Assembly: GCA_017983465.1 (NCBI GenBank)
Contig: JAGOBK010000006.1
Coordinates: forward strand, 62,001 to 126,000
Direction of reading: 5' to 3'
DNA from: Crocinitomicaceae bacterium
GTDB lineage: Bacteria; Bacteroidota; Bacteroidia; Flavobacteriales_D; Crocinitomicaceae
DNA length: 64,000 nucleotides
Of this stretch, positions 51,164-59,572 are shown in pieces (position 1 is the stretch's first letter; each line of letters starts with the position of its first letter). The position numbers and the translations under genes were made by a program. The notes under the pieces were generated by a model that was given only the letters and a program-made list of their open reading frames with translations, ran no database searches and was not told the DNA's origin.

Positions 51164-51257
51164 ATGTATTTTGTGTATGTATTATATTCGGAAAAGGCAA
51201 AATGTAAGTATACAGGCTATACTGAAGACCTCACACGTCGATTGAATGAACACAATC
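51164..51257 (+). pseudogene. GIY-YIG nuclease, truncated copy 3
   Basis: The first 31 codons match copies 1 and 2 except for one base (tacaggc for taccggc). After 51257 the sequence diverges; the frame adds 15 unrelated residues to a stop at 51302-51304. The GIY and YIG strands and the Arg remain, but the Glu helix is lost, so a working nuclease is not expected. Confidence 0.85.
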
Positions 51258-51325
51258 CTGCTCTGCTGCGGTATAACTACTTCTTGGTTGGATGCAATGA
51301 ATAATCTTTACTCGTAACTTTAAGA

Positions 51326-54300
51326 TTAGCGAATCAAGGTGATAAATCCTTGTTTTTTGACTTCGGTTCCGCCTAGCATGACGCCGTTTAACAAGTAAAA
51401 ATAAACACCATCCGTGTGTGGTTTTCCATCGGTCGAAAGTCCATCCCAAGCCGCTACACCGGTTTGATCCTCTAAAATGCTGACCAAATTACCCCAGCGA
51501 TTGAAAATCATGATATCATACGATTTAAAAGCTGGATAGGGCAGTACGACGAAGTCATTGACACCATCCCCATTTGGAGTAAACACGTTTGGTACCCAAA
51601 TGTCAGGATCGCTGACGAAAACTGTCGTTTCGTAGGTGGAAACACATCCTAATTGATCCACAACCGTGAGTGTGATAACATGTGGTCCTCCTTGTGAAAA
51701 GGACGTAGTTGGCGCTGTGTTCGAATTCCACGTAAAGGTGGAGTCTGTATCTAAATTCCAAGTCCAACTGACAATCGGTGCATTCGTAAAGGTCGATTGG
51801 TCATTGAAATTGATAATGCCGTTTATGTCTGCATAAACTGGATTTGGAACAAAAAAGGCGTCCAAATCGTCGTCATTTACCGTGATTGGATCCAAAGGTA
51901 AAAGAATCTGACACCCAACGGAGTCGAAAATGGTAATGCTTGGTTGATACGTTCCCGGTGTTGCGTAGAAGTAATTAAAATTCAAAGAATCTGAGTAGAT
52001 GGTGCCATCACCAAGATTCCAAACTAAACTATCGATGTTAGAAACATTCGTCAAGTAAAATAGCGCTCCTTGTGCACAAATCGTTGCATCTTGCAGCCAA
52101 TTTGGTGTACCCATCGGACCGCCAATTGAAATGTAGTCAAGAATCGTTGTGTCATCTGTACAACCATATTGATCAGTCACAATGAAGTTTAAATCAAAGG
52201 ATCCATTAGTCACAAGTGTATTCGATGGATTCTGAAGTATGGAGTTGTTACCATTCCCAAAGGACCAATTCCAACCGGTAATATCACCATAGGAGAAGGA
52301 GGAATCTTGAAAATTGCAAAAAATGGGTGGACAATCGTATTCTCCGTTTGCATTTGGAATAGCGCCGGTGAAAAAGAAATTCGGAATGGCGAGCGGTGTG
52401 GACATGATCAAGTTGCGATTCAAGGTGTCTTTACAGCCGTTTCCATCGGTCGTGATGAGTGTTAAAATGTGCGAATTTGACAATTGTCCGTTATTTGGAT
52501 TGGTTAAGGTAACAAGTGTATCTATACTCGTTCCAATCATTGAGCCATTTAGAAACCATTCATAACTTAAATTACCTATTCCTGTAGATTGGTTGATCGT
52601 TAGATTCGAATCCAAATCACATAAAACCGTATCGATGTCAAAGTCTGATGTCGGTTTCGTAATAGTAATTGTAACTCCAGTTGGCAGGGAAGTACAGCCG
52701 AAAATATCCGTTGCTATAATCGTCGCAGCGTAGGCACCTTCCCCAAAAAACGTATGAACGATGGGTTGGTTGACGTTATTCGTAACTATCGTGGAATTAT
52801 CGTCCGAAAAACTGGTGCTAAATGAACTCAGAGGGAGTCCATTAGCTAGACTAAAGGACGTATTGGTGAATGGAACGGTAAATGGTGAGCATCCGCTGTA
52901 AGCATCTGCGAGAATTCCTGCAATAGGCTTGTTCACGACTTTCACAGTTTGTGTGGCTGTTGATGAACACCCCACACTATTCGTTACCAGGTGAGAAATG
53001 GTGTAATTTCCCGGGGCGGGATAGGTATAGGAAATATTCGGCGCATTATTGATAAACTGACCATTCCCCATGTTGTAAAACCAATTACTTACCGGATGTG
53101 ATCCTGTAGCTCCACTCCATGATGTGCTGATATCCGTCAAGTTAATTGCGGTTCCGTTACAGACAGTGTCGTTGGACATGGTGAACTGACTGGCAAGCTG
53201 AGAAATGGTGATGGTCGATGTAATGCTGTCCGAGCAGCCAGTGGTGTAGTTGTGTATGACCTGTTCAATGTTGTATGTCCCATAGGTCGAATACGTATGA
53301 CTGGTATTTCCGCCATTGGGGACATCGAGTTGGGCGTTGGTGAAATTCACATTTGGAGTATTGTCAAAGAACTCATAATGCATGTCCACGTTGTCAGAAA
53401 GTACACCGTGAATGGAATTGTCATCGATTGCTACGTTTACAGGAAAGGAGCTTGGATTACAAAACAAAGAGGCACTCGGTGAAAACTGGGCGATTGGCGC
53501 TAGAATATAAACGGCATCTTCGACGATAAACGTATCCTTACATCCCCTAAAGTCTGCTATGAATGTAACGTCGAAATAGCCAGTATCTGATTCAAATTGG
53601 TGTGTTGGATTCTGATCAATGGATGTTCCGTCTCCAAAATCCCAGAAATACGTGACTTCATTGGCATTGTGCGGTACTGAGATATACGTTGAACTGGTGA
53701 ATATTACATCGTCATTGGAGCAAGCAATCAACGGGGTGTAGGTGAAACTTACTGAGTCGATGTGTCCCACCGTCACATAATCGTTTTTAATAATCGTATC
53801 TGTACAGCCTGATTGGGTCGTGATGATTAATTGAACATCGTATACACCAACTTGATACGCTTGTGCTGGAGGGAAATGACCATTGAACGTTTGACCGTTT
53901 CCGAAGTTCCATTGCCAAGAAACAATCGGATTCGAAGGTGTGAACGAAGTATCAATGAAATTGACAACGAGTGGATCACAGCCGGCTGTATCAATAGCAT
54001 AGAATCCAGCTTGGACATTCGTTATATTTATATAATCATTTAAAGTCGTTGAACCTGTGCATCCAGCTGCTGTAGTTAAACTTAGTGTGACATCATACAA
54101 GCCACTTTGAGTATAAATATGAGGCGGTGGTGTTAAGCCAGTGTATGTTTGACCATCTCCAAAGGTCCAAACATACGTACCTGGTATCGTTGTACTGCTG
54201 GTAAATTGGATGGATCCTGGTGCACAGTTGGTAATCGGATTCGCACTGAAAATAGGATTGGTATTGGCTTGAATGGTAATGGGTTGTGTAATCGTTGAGG

Positions 54301-55075
54301 TACAACCTGAGCTCGTGTTTTGCGAGGTCAATTGCACGGTATAGGTTCCGGGTGCGTTGAATGCGAATGAAGGATTTTCTAAGGAACTGTTTCCCTGGGT
54401 TCCAAAATTCCAATTCCATGCATTGGCTCCCGCCGTTGAATTATCTTGAAATGAAATAGCTTGTCCAACGCAACCAAAAGTAGGTGCGGTAATTCCAGCT
54501 TGAAAATTCGCTACTTGAATACTTTGTGTGCTTGTTGCGACACAAGAGGTACTTGTATTCGTCACGTTTAAAGTGATGGTATAACTTCCAGCGGAATTAT
54601 AGGTAATATTCGGTGGATTCGCGGCACTTGAGTTCTGACTATTCCCAAAATTCCAAGCATTGCTAAAATTCGCTCCACTGGAAGAATTATTGACATAAGA
54701 CAAGGTAAGAGGAACGGTACATCCCAAACCGTTAACAGAAAAAGCAACAATAGGTAAGGGATTTACAGTGACAAATGCTGTTTTTATTTCAGCATCCACA
54801 TTACCAACTGAATTTGTTACGACTAAAGTAATGGTAAACGTACCAGCTGTGGTAAATGCATGAGATGGACTAACCTGTGTTGAAAGTGCACCATCTCCAA
54901 AATCCCAAGCATTTGAAACAATGGCGCTTGTACCATTGGGAATCGATGTATTTGTAAAGTTGACCGGGACACCAACGCACACCACCAAAGGATTTGCTGT
55001 AAAATTAGCTGTAGGTGTTTGCGCACGCGAAAAAAACGTGAATGCAAGTAGAAATACAGCGAATAGTATGCGCAT
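51326..55075 (-). CDS. Large PKD-repeat protein with T9SS type B sorting domain
   Basis: A 1249-residue exported protein. Signal peptide MRILFAVFLLAFTFFSRAQ is followed by about a dozen PKD/Ig-like modules of 80-90 residues, recognisable by strands such as AWDFGDGALSTQVSPSHAF, NWNFGTQGNSSLENPSFAF, VWTFGDGQTYTG and FWDFGDGTSIDQNPTHQF. The C-terminus is the gliding-associated type B signal: WVPNVFTPNGDGVNDFVVLP, YDIMIFNRWGNLV, AAWDGLSTDGKPHTDGVYFY, KKQGFITLIR. It should be exported by the T9SS, and the PKD array suggests a long surface adhesin or structural protein. Its 3' end is 68 nt from the truncated GIY-YIG copy. Confidence 0.9.
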   Translation of the reverse strand: MRILFAVFLLAFTFFSRAQTPTANFTANPLVVCVGVPVNFTNTSIPNGTSAIVSNAWDFGDGALSTQVSPSHAFTTAGTFTITLVVTNSVGNVDAEIKTAFVTVNPLPIVAFSVNGLGCTVPLTLSYVNNSSSGANFSNAWNFGNSQNSSAANPPNITYNSAGSYTITLNVTNTSTSCVATSTQSIQVANFQAGITAPTFGCVGQAISFQDNSTAGANAWNWNFGTQGNSSLENPSFAFNAPGTYTVQLTSQNTSSGCTSTITQPITIQANTNPIFSANPITNCAPGSIQFTSSTTIPGTYVWTFGDGQTYTGLTPPPHIYTQSGLYDVTLSLTTAAGCTGSTTLNDYINITNVQAGFYAIDTAGCDPLVVNFIDTSFTPSNPIVSWQWNFGNGQTFNGHFPPAQAYQVGVYDVQLIITTQSGCTDTIIKNDYVTVGHIDSVSFTYTPLIACSNDDVIFTSSTYISVPHNANEVTYFWDFGDGTSIDQNPTHQFESDTGYFDVTFIADFRGCKDTFIVEDAVYILAPIAQFSPSASLFCNPSSFPVNVAIDDNSIHGVLSDNVDMHYEFFDNTPNVNFTNAQLDVPNGGNTSHTYSTYGTYNIEQVIHNYTTGCSDSITSTITISQLASQFTMSNDTVCNGTAINLTDISTSWSGATGSHPVSNWFYNMGNGQFINNAPNISYTYPAPGNYTISHLVTNSVGCSSTATQTVKVVNKPIAGILADAYSGCSPFTVPFTNTSFSLANGLPLSSFSTSFSDDNSTIVTNNVNQPIVHTFFGEGAYAATIIATDIFGCTSLPTGVTITITKPTSDFDIDTVLCDLDSNLTINQSTGIGNLSYEWFLNGSMIGTSIDTLVTLTNPNNGQLSNSHILTLITTDGNGCKDTLNRNLIMSTPLAIPNFFFTGAIPNANGEYDCPPIFCNFQDSSFSYGDITGWNWSFGNGNNSILQNPSNTLVTNGSFDLNFIVTDQYGCTDDTTILDYISIGGPMGTPNWLQDATICAQGALFYLTNVSNIDSLVWNLGDGTIYSDSLNFNYFYATPGTYQPSITIFDSVGCQILLPLDPITVNDDDLDAFFVPNPVYADINGIINFNDQSTFTNAPIVSWTWNLDTDSTFTWNSNTAPTTSFSQGGPHVITLTVVDQLGCVSTYETTVFVSDPDIWVPNVFTPNGDGVNDFVVLPYPAFKSYDIMIFNRWGNLVSILEDQTGVAAWDGLSTDGKPHTDGVYFYLLNGVMLGGTEVKKQGFITLIR

Positions 55076-55295
55076 TTAGGTAGCTAGTAGTTTAGGTATT
55101 AGCCTTAACGCAAAATTGTAGTGTAAAGTTGCTTAAAAGGCCATTTTTATCAAGAAAACTTACCTTCCAATTCTAGAGGACAGAAAACATTATTTTCATT
55201 TTAAGAAACCGAAGATTGATTTATCTAGATTTCCCGCAGTAAAAAATTACTACTGCGCAAGGGTTGTGCAATTTGTTTAGAACCGTATAGCGGAT
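55076..55295. other. Intergenic region (220 bp) with a 7-bp inverted repeat
   Basis: Contains CGCAGTA at 55235-55241 and TACTGCG at 55251-55257 around a 9-nt AT loop, downstream of the minus-strand DUF4340-like gene, without a T run. A weak -7-like CAATTTTG on the minus strand at 55111-55118 (one mismatch) may serve the PKD gene. Nothing else recognised. Confidence 0.4.
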
Positions 55296-56324
55296 CTATT
55301 TCGGAAAATTCAATTCCATTCCTGGGAAGAACACATGTCCCATAATCAGTGGATTGAAAACAAAATATTGACATTTCACCAATTCTCCATTCGGTAGTTG
55401 ACACCAGAACTTATTCATGTCCATGTTCTCCATCTCTCCAAATTCGTTGCGTTGTGCTTCCTTCGTTGCGATTTTAAACATACGCAATTTTGTTGCGGGA
55501 CCTTGTTTTTCCTTTACTGTAAGCACACAAAATGGTGAAGAACGTTTTAGGCTGTCACATTGTTTTTTGCTTAATTCGTAATTCGCTAATTCAAAGTGAA
55601 TTTTCTTGTATCCTTGCAAATAACGGTAAATGTTTAAGGTATCCACTGCAGGTATTTTTTTACCATTTTGAGTCAATTTGAAACGATTTCCAGTCGCTGT
55701 TATATGGAAATTGCGGTGTTTTTCTTGAGGATATTTGACATCTATACTGGCAATTTGCTCCATTTCTAGCTCGAATATGTTTGTGCACGCCCATTTTCTT
55801 GGGTCAGCAAAGAAACGAGGTTCAATGATACCAGCCATTCCTTTAATTTGCATCATCACTGGATTAGAACTCTTACCGCCGTCAGCTGTTTCCAACAACA
55901 TGATTTGTCCATTATGATCTTGTGCAGATGGTCCGATGTACCACGTTTTTGTCCATTCGCCATCCTGGAAAATTTCCACTTTGGTATGACTTGCAGACAT
56001 CAGTTTTATAAATTGTTTATGGCTTTTTTCGGATAAATATCCCTTCAAAGAAATGTTACCGAGTGCTTCGAGGATGTAATGAGCGCTTGACTGCATAATA
56101 CAAGCGCCATTTTGATCGGTCCATTCATCTCCTTTTCTCACCAACGTGAAAGTATTTGAAAAAGCATCAGAGATGATGATTTTAGTAACTGAATTCGTGT
56201 CTTTTACCGCAAATTCAATGAATTCTGAGTCACTTGCGCCGTCTTTGCGCGTTAAGTCTATCGCAAACCATCCGAGAACGACTAACACTACGACTAAAGA
56301 GAGGAGGATACTGATTTTTTTCAT
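55296..56324 (-). CDS. DUF4340-like membrane-anchored protein after gldG
   Basis: A 342-residue protein with one N-terminal membrane segment (ISILLSLVVVLVVLGWFAIDL) and a large extracytoplasmic part. Segments FTLVRKGDEWTDQNG, TKTWYIGPSAQDHNG, FFADPRKWACTNIFELEMEQIASIDVKYP and FKLTQNGKKIPAVD fit the DUF4340 pattern, which usually follows ABC transporters of the GldF/GldG type. It starts 6 nt after gldG. A role as an accessory of that transporter is inferred. Confidence 0.75.
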   Translation of the reverse strand: MKKISILLSLVVVLVVLGWFAIDLTRKDGASDSEFIEFAVKDTNSVTKIIISDAFSNTFTLVRKGDEWTDQNGACIMQSSAHYILEALGNISLKGYLSEKSHKQFIKLMSASHTKVEIFQDGEWTKTWYIGPSAQDHNGQIMLLETADGGKSSNPVMMQIKGMAGIIEPRFFADPRKWACTNIFELEMEQIASIDVKYPQEKHRNFHITATGNRFKLTQNGKKIPAVDTLNIYRYLQGYKKIHFELANYELSKKQCDSLKRSSPFCVLTVKEKQGPATKLRMFKIATKEAQRNEFGEMENMDMNKFWCQLPNGELVKCQYFVFNPLIMGHVFFPGMELNFPK

Positions 56325-56330
56325 GGAGGA

Positions 56331-58124
56331 TTATTTTCTTGCGTAACGACGAGTTCGAATGTAGTTCATGAGCATGCTGAGTAGAATAATAATTCCAAGT
56401 GGTAAAAGCATGTTGATTGTTTTGTAGAATCCAGCGAATTTCGTCACCTTTTCCTTGTCAATTTCCTTGATGTCGATCTGACGACTACGGATGTCAAGAA
56501 CGGAATTATCTCCCATCATGTAATCGACAATGTTTTGAAAAAACTCTTGATTTCCGTAGTAAAGTGAGATGCGACGTTGGTATAAGTCGTAATCCATTTT
56601 TAATTCATTGAAACCATTCGGGCGGTACAAGTAGTTCAATCCTTTTGGATTAGGCATAGAATCATAAGTGTTGGCGAAGAAGGTTCCATTCCCTATTAGT
56701 AATACCTTTCCTTCTTTTTGACTTTTTGCTTGAAACGCATATTTCTTCGGAAGGTTTTTTACAAATTCAGGCGGGAGTCGGTTGTTGTAGTGGGAACTAA
56801 AATAACCTTCGACCATTCCACCAAGACAGACTTTATTGATCTCGTCTTCTGGATTGTCCACTAATTTTGGAGATTTGCCATAATTCAAAGGCAAGCCCAG
56901 ATTAACAAATGGTTGAAGTCCAGATGGAATGGAGTTTGTTGAGGACGTAAGTAGGCTTGTTTGCTTGACATTCGGTAAATCCACGAAACTGACTTCGTTT
57001 GCATATTTCAGCAATATTGGATCTACATTTCGAGTGATTGGGTGCTTTGACGGAGTTGCCATTACGTGAAAAAACCATGGAATAAACGTCGATTCAGCAA
57101 AAGGGACAATTTTGGGTGCACATTGAACGTCCATCATGTAATTTTCGTGAACCTTGATGCCATAATCGAAAAGAAGCCTGTCCAATTTTATGTTCTTCCT
57201 CATAGAATGAGTCATTCCCCGCGCCATGAGCGTATCCTCATCGTGTTGCAGCGTATTCATGAACACCATTAACTTTCCTCCGCGCATCACAAATTGATCT
57301 AAAATGTACATGCTACTGTCCGAGTATGGAATACGTGGATTAGCGATAATTACACCATCGATCTCGTTTAACGCGGCAATAGAATCAGATAAATTCACAT
57401 CGGATAGTGTGAAATAAGGCGCTAAAAGAGCTCTCGCACGCATGGTTTGTTGGTAAGTCAATTCACCGTGCCCTTGAAGGAAAGCAATTCTTGGCTTATT
57501 CACTTGTGTCAAACGACGCATACTCGCAATCAAGTTGTATTCTAAGTTGTTCAACGACGTTTCAATGATTTCCGCCATGTCCTCCAAACTGTTTGGATGT
57601 CCGGGTTGCGTACCTGGTAGGAATTGTACCATGTTCTCCTTCGTAATACCATTAACGGTATAACTCATAATTGCACCTGGAAACAGCATCACTTTGCTTT
57701 GTGTACCGTCCTTCATGTACAAGATCTCCAAAGGCATGATTCCTTTTCCTTTATCGTACAACTGTGCACGCATGGCATTCACTTCCTCTTCGGATCCAAC
57801 ATTGATATCCGTGAATAAATACTCGATGCGATTTCCTGCCACGCGTTTGAAATCCTGTAGTTTATCCTTTAAGGCTGTTTGAAAGTGTTTTATTTCGGAA
57901 GGCATATTTCCTTCCAAATAGATTTGAATGCTGATTCTGTTTTCGAAATTATCTTTGTTAGACAAGAAGTTTTCGGTACTATTCGCTAATGAATAACGTT
58001 GATCCTTGGTCATATCGATCTTGTAATAGATCAATGAACCAATAATATTTACGAGCACAATCGCTACACCAACAAGTGCGAGAACTGTCCAGTTGAAAAG
58101 TCCTTTTGTGAGATTCTTTTTCAT
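56331..58124 (-). CDS. gldG: Gliding-motility-associated ABC transporter component GldG
   Basis: A 597-residue protein with an N-terminal membrane helix (WTVLALVGVAIVLVNIIGSLIYY), a large periplasmic domain and a C-terminal helix (TINMLLPLGIIILLSMLMNYIRTRRYARK). The periplasmic part has a GATase-like fold with RIAFLQGHGELTYQQTMRAR, IDGVIIANPRIPYSDSSMYILDQFVMRGGKLMVFM and VLLIGNGTFFANTYDS. With GldF and an ATPase (GldA, not here) it forms an ABC transporter required for Flavobacterium gliding. It is 1 nt from gldF. Confidence 0.9.
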   Translation of the reverse strand: MKKNLTKGLFNWTVLALVGVAIVLVNIIGSLIYYKIDMTKDQRYSLANSTENFLSNKDNFENRISIQIYLEGNMPSEIKHFQTALKDKLQDFKRVAGNRIEYLFTDINVGSEEEVNAMRAQLYDKGKGIMPLEILYMKDGTQSKVMLFPGAIMSYTVNGITKENMVQFLPGTQPGHPNSLEDMAEIIETSLNNLEYNLIASMRRLTQVNKPRIAFLQGHGELTYQQTMRARALLAPYFTLSDVNLSDSIAALNEIDGVIIANPRIPYSDSSMYILDQFVMRGGKLMVFMNTLQHDEDTLMARGMTHSMRKNIKLDRLLFDYGIKVHENYMMDVQCAPKIVPFAESTFIPWFFHVMATPSKHPITRNVDPILLKYANEVSFVDLPNVKQTSLLTSSTNSIPSGLQPFVNLGLPLNYGKSPKLVDNPEDEINKVCLGGMVEGYFSSHYNNRLPPEFVKNLPKKYAFQAKSQKEGKVLLIGNGTFFANTYDSMPNPKGLNYLYRPNGFNELKMDYDLYQRRISLYYGNQEFFQNIVDYMMGDNSVLDIRSRQIDIKEIDKEKVTKFAGFYKTINMLLPLGIIILLSMLMNYIRTRRYARK

Positions 58125-58125
58125 G

Positions 58126-58857
58126 TTATTTTTTCAATGTTTTTATCACTGTTAAAGAAGCGAATAAGAACAGCGTATTGAGGGAAATGAAATAGATGAT
58201 GTCACCAGAATCTATGACACCTTTTTTAATGGAATCGTAATGAAACGCAATTCCAACATACTTAATGAAGTAATCAAGTCCACCAAATTGACTAAAATTA
58301 CCTAACAAGTTAAAACCATCGTAAAACACCCAACACAAGAACATCGCTAGAATGAACGCAACAATTTGACTATTGGTGAGTGATGAGGCGAAAATACCTA
58401 TGGAAACAAATACTGCGCCAAGTAAAATGAGTCCAACATAGGATGTCATGGTTGCACCTGCATCAATATTTCCTGCTGGTTTCCCAAGGTAATACATGGA
58501 AATGAAATAAATAATGGTTGGAATGATGGCCACAACGAGTAATGCTACACCAGCGAGGTATTTAGCGAAAACGAGTTTGAAATCCGAAATTGGTCGTGTT
58601 AGTAGTAATTCAATCGTCCCGGTTCTTCTTTCCTCAGCGATTGAACGCATGGTGATGGCCGGAATCAAAATAAAGAAAATGACTGGAGATAAATTGAAGA
58701 AGGGAATCATGTCTGCTTCCGTTCCTTCAAGTAGATTCGTGTTGTACGAAAGAACCCAATGAAAAAGTCCAGAGGCAATTAAATAGATAAGGATAAACAC
58801 ATATCCAATAATAGAACTTAGAAAACTATTGATTTCCTTAAAAAATAATGCGCGCAT
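58126..58857 (-). CDS. gldF: ABC transporter permease GldF
   Basis: A 243-residue permease of the ABC-2 type with six predicted membrane helices. ALFFKEINSFLSSIIGYVFILIYLIASGLFHWVL starts the protein, MRSIAEERRTGTIELLLTRPISD is the cytoplasmic ABC-2 signature loop, and FILAMFLCWVFYDGFNLL is near the end. First gene of gldF-gldG-DUF4340-like; a -7 box at 58875-58882 lies 17 nt upstream. Presence of gldFG does not prove gliding, because related transporters exist in non-gliding members of the phylum. Confidence 0.9.
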   Translation of the reverse strand: MRALFFKEINSFLSSIIGYVFILIYLIASGLFHWVLSYNTNLLEGTEADMIPFFNLSPVIFFILIPAITMRSIAEERRTGTIELLLTRPISDFKLVFAKYLAGVALLVVAIIPTIIYFISMYYLGKPAGNIDAGATMTSYVGLILLGAVFVSIGIFASSLTNSQIVAFILAMFLCWVFYDGFNLLGNFSQFGGLDYFIKYVGIAFHYDSIKKGVIDSGDIIYFISLNTLFLFASLTVIKTLKK

Positions 58858-58874
58858 ATGATGATTTCAATCCT

Positions 58875-58882
58875 CAAAAATA
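58875..58882 (-). promoter_or_regulatory. -7 box for gldF-gldG
   Basis: Minus strand TATTTTTG, 17 nt before the ATG at 58857. Confidence 0.5.
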
Positions 58883-58940
58883 AGGATTTTACCCGTACGA
58901 TGAACAGAGTTTGAAATTGCTTGATAGGAAAATATAGATC

Positions 58941-58970
58941 AAAAAAAAATCCCGCGAGAGGCGGGATTTT
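58941..58970 (-). terminator. Rho-independent terminator of the cold-shock gene
   Basis: AAAATCCCGC (58946-58955) pairs with GCGGGATTTT (58961-58970) across GAGAG; the minus-strand transcript continues into a long U run. It insulates gldF from the gene upstream. Confidence 0.9.
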
Positions 58971-58988
58971 CATGATGAGAATGTACTA

Positions 58989-59180
58989 CTATGCTTTTTT
59001 TACATTGATTGCATTCAAACCTTTACGACCTTCTTGTAAATCGTACTCAACTTCGTCATTTTCTTTGACTTTGTCGATTAATCCTGTAACATGAACAAAA
59101 TATTCTTTGTTCGTGTCGTCTTCGATAATAAATCCAAATCCTTTAGATTCATTAAAGAACTTTACTGTTCCTCTACTCAT
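58989..59180 (-). CDS. Cold-shock domain protein
   Basis: A 63-residue single-domain RNA chaperone. GTVKFFNESKGFGFIIEDD contains RNP1 (KGFGFI), and EYFVHVTGLIDKVKENDEVEYDL contains RNP2 (YFVHV). The ending GLNAINVKKA is typical of Bacteroidota CspA-like proteins. No obvious long structured leader is seen, and the -7 match upstream is poor (TACCTTTA). Monocistronic with its own terminator. Confidence 0.93.
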   Translation of the reverse strand: MSRGTVKFFNESKGFGFIIEDDTNKEYFVHVTGLIDKVKENDEVEYDLQEGRKGLNAINVKKA

Positions 59181-59268
59181 TTTGTAATAAATTAATTTCG
59201 GTAAAGGTATACTTAATTACCGGTTATCCAATAAATATTCAAATTTTTTGACTTTTGCGGAATTTAAG

Positions 59269-59568
59269 TCATTGAAATCCATCGAAGTATTCCACTAAAC
59301 TCCATGCTTCTGGTTTCGCAGAGAACCATGGTTTAATGGTAGGCCAAATGGATTGGAAAAGAGGGGAAATACGGTAATTTTCAAGTGCTTCTTCATTTTC
59401 CCAAATGCTGTATGTCATAACGACACATGGATTTTTTATATCCTGAATCAATTTCATGCCACGACAACCTGGGAAGGTGGCAACTGACCATTTTACTTGT
59501 TCGAAGTGAGATAAAAAGGTTTCTATTTGCTCTTGTTGGAATTCCAACTTAACGACACGGGTAATCAT
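59269..59568 (-). CDS. Antibiotic-biosynthesis-monooxygenase-fold protein
   Basis: A 99-residue dimeric alpha/beta-barrel protein of the ABM type: MITRVVKLEFQQEQIETFLSHFEQ, FPGCRGMKLIQDIKNPCVVMTYSIW, then NEEALENYRISPLFQSIWPTIKPWFSAKPEAW. Members include quinol monooxygenases and haem-degrading enzymes; the substrate is unknown. The start at 59568 lies 4 nt after the SAM hydrolase stop and is preferred to a longer frame inside that gene. Co-transcribed with it. Confidence 0.82.
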   Translation of the reverse strand: MITRVVKLEFQQEQIETFLSHFEQVKWSVATFPGCRGMKLIQDIKNPCVVMTYSIWENEEALENYRISPLFQSIWPTIKPWFSAKPEAWSLVEYFDGFQ

Positions 59569-59572
59569 GGAA

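Larger units (their letters stand above)
50446..51257 (+). repeat. Tandem 329-bp repeat: tRNA 3' end + hairpin + GIY-YIG gene (2 full units + 1 truncated)
   Basis: Units are 50446-50774, 50775-51103 and 51104-51257 (truncated). Each begins with gattcctggaggcacca, the 3' end of the tRNA from T-loop position 57. It continues with a terminator hairpin and a small GIY-YIG ORF. The full units end with gtccctgg and the palindrome TCCGCCGCGGCGGA. Units 1 and 2 are identical as far as I can compare. Unit 3 has nine differences in 154 nt, eight of them in and just before the hairpin, and is cut in the middle of the ORF. Confidence 0.93.

Noticed and set aside
50608-51200. Two 87-codon minus-strand frames lying over the GIY-YIG copies
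   Set aside because: They are antisense shadows of the repeated units, duplicated only because the units are; no motif or signal is present.
50446-51257. CRISPR array or satellite
   Set aside because: The 329-bp period contains a protein gene and a tRNA end; there are no short repeats with unique spacers.
55235-55257. Inverted repeat as a terminator of the gld operon
   Set aside because: No U run follows on the minus strand; kept only as an unexplained inverted repeat.
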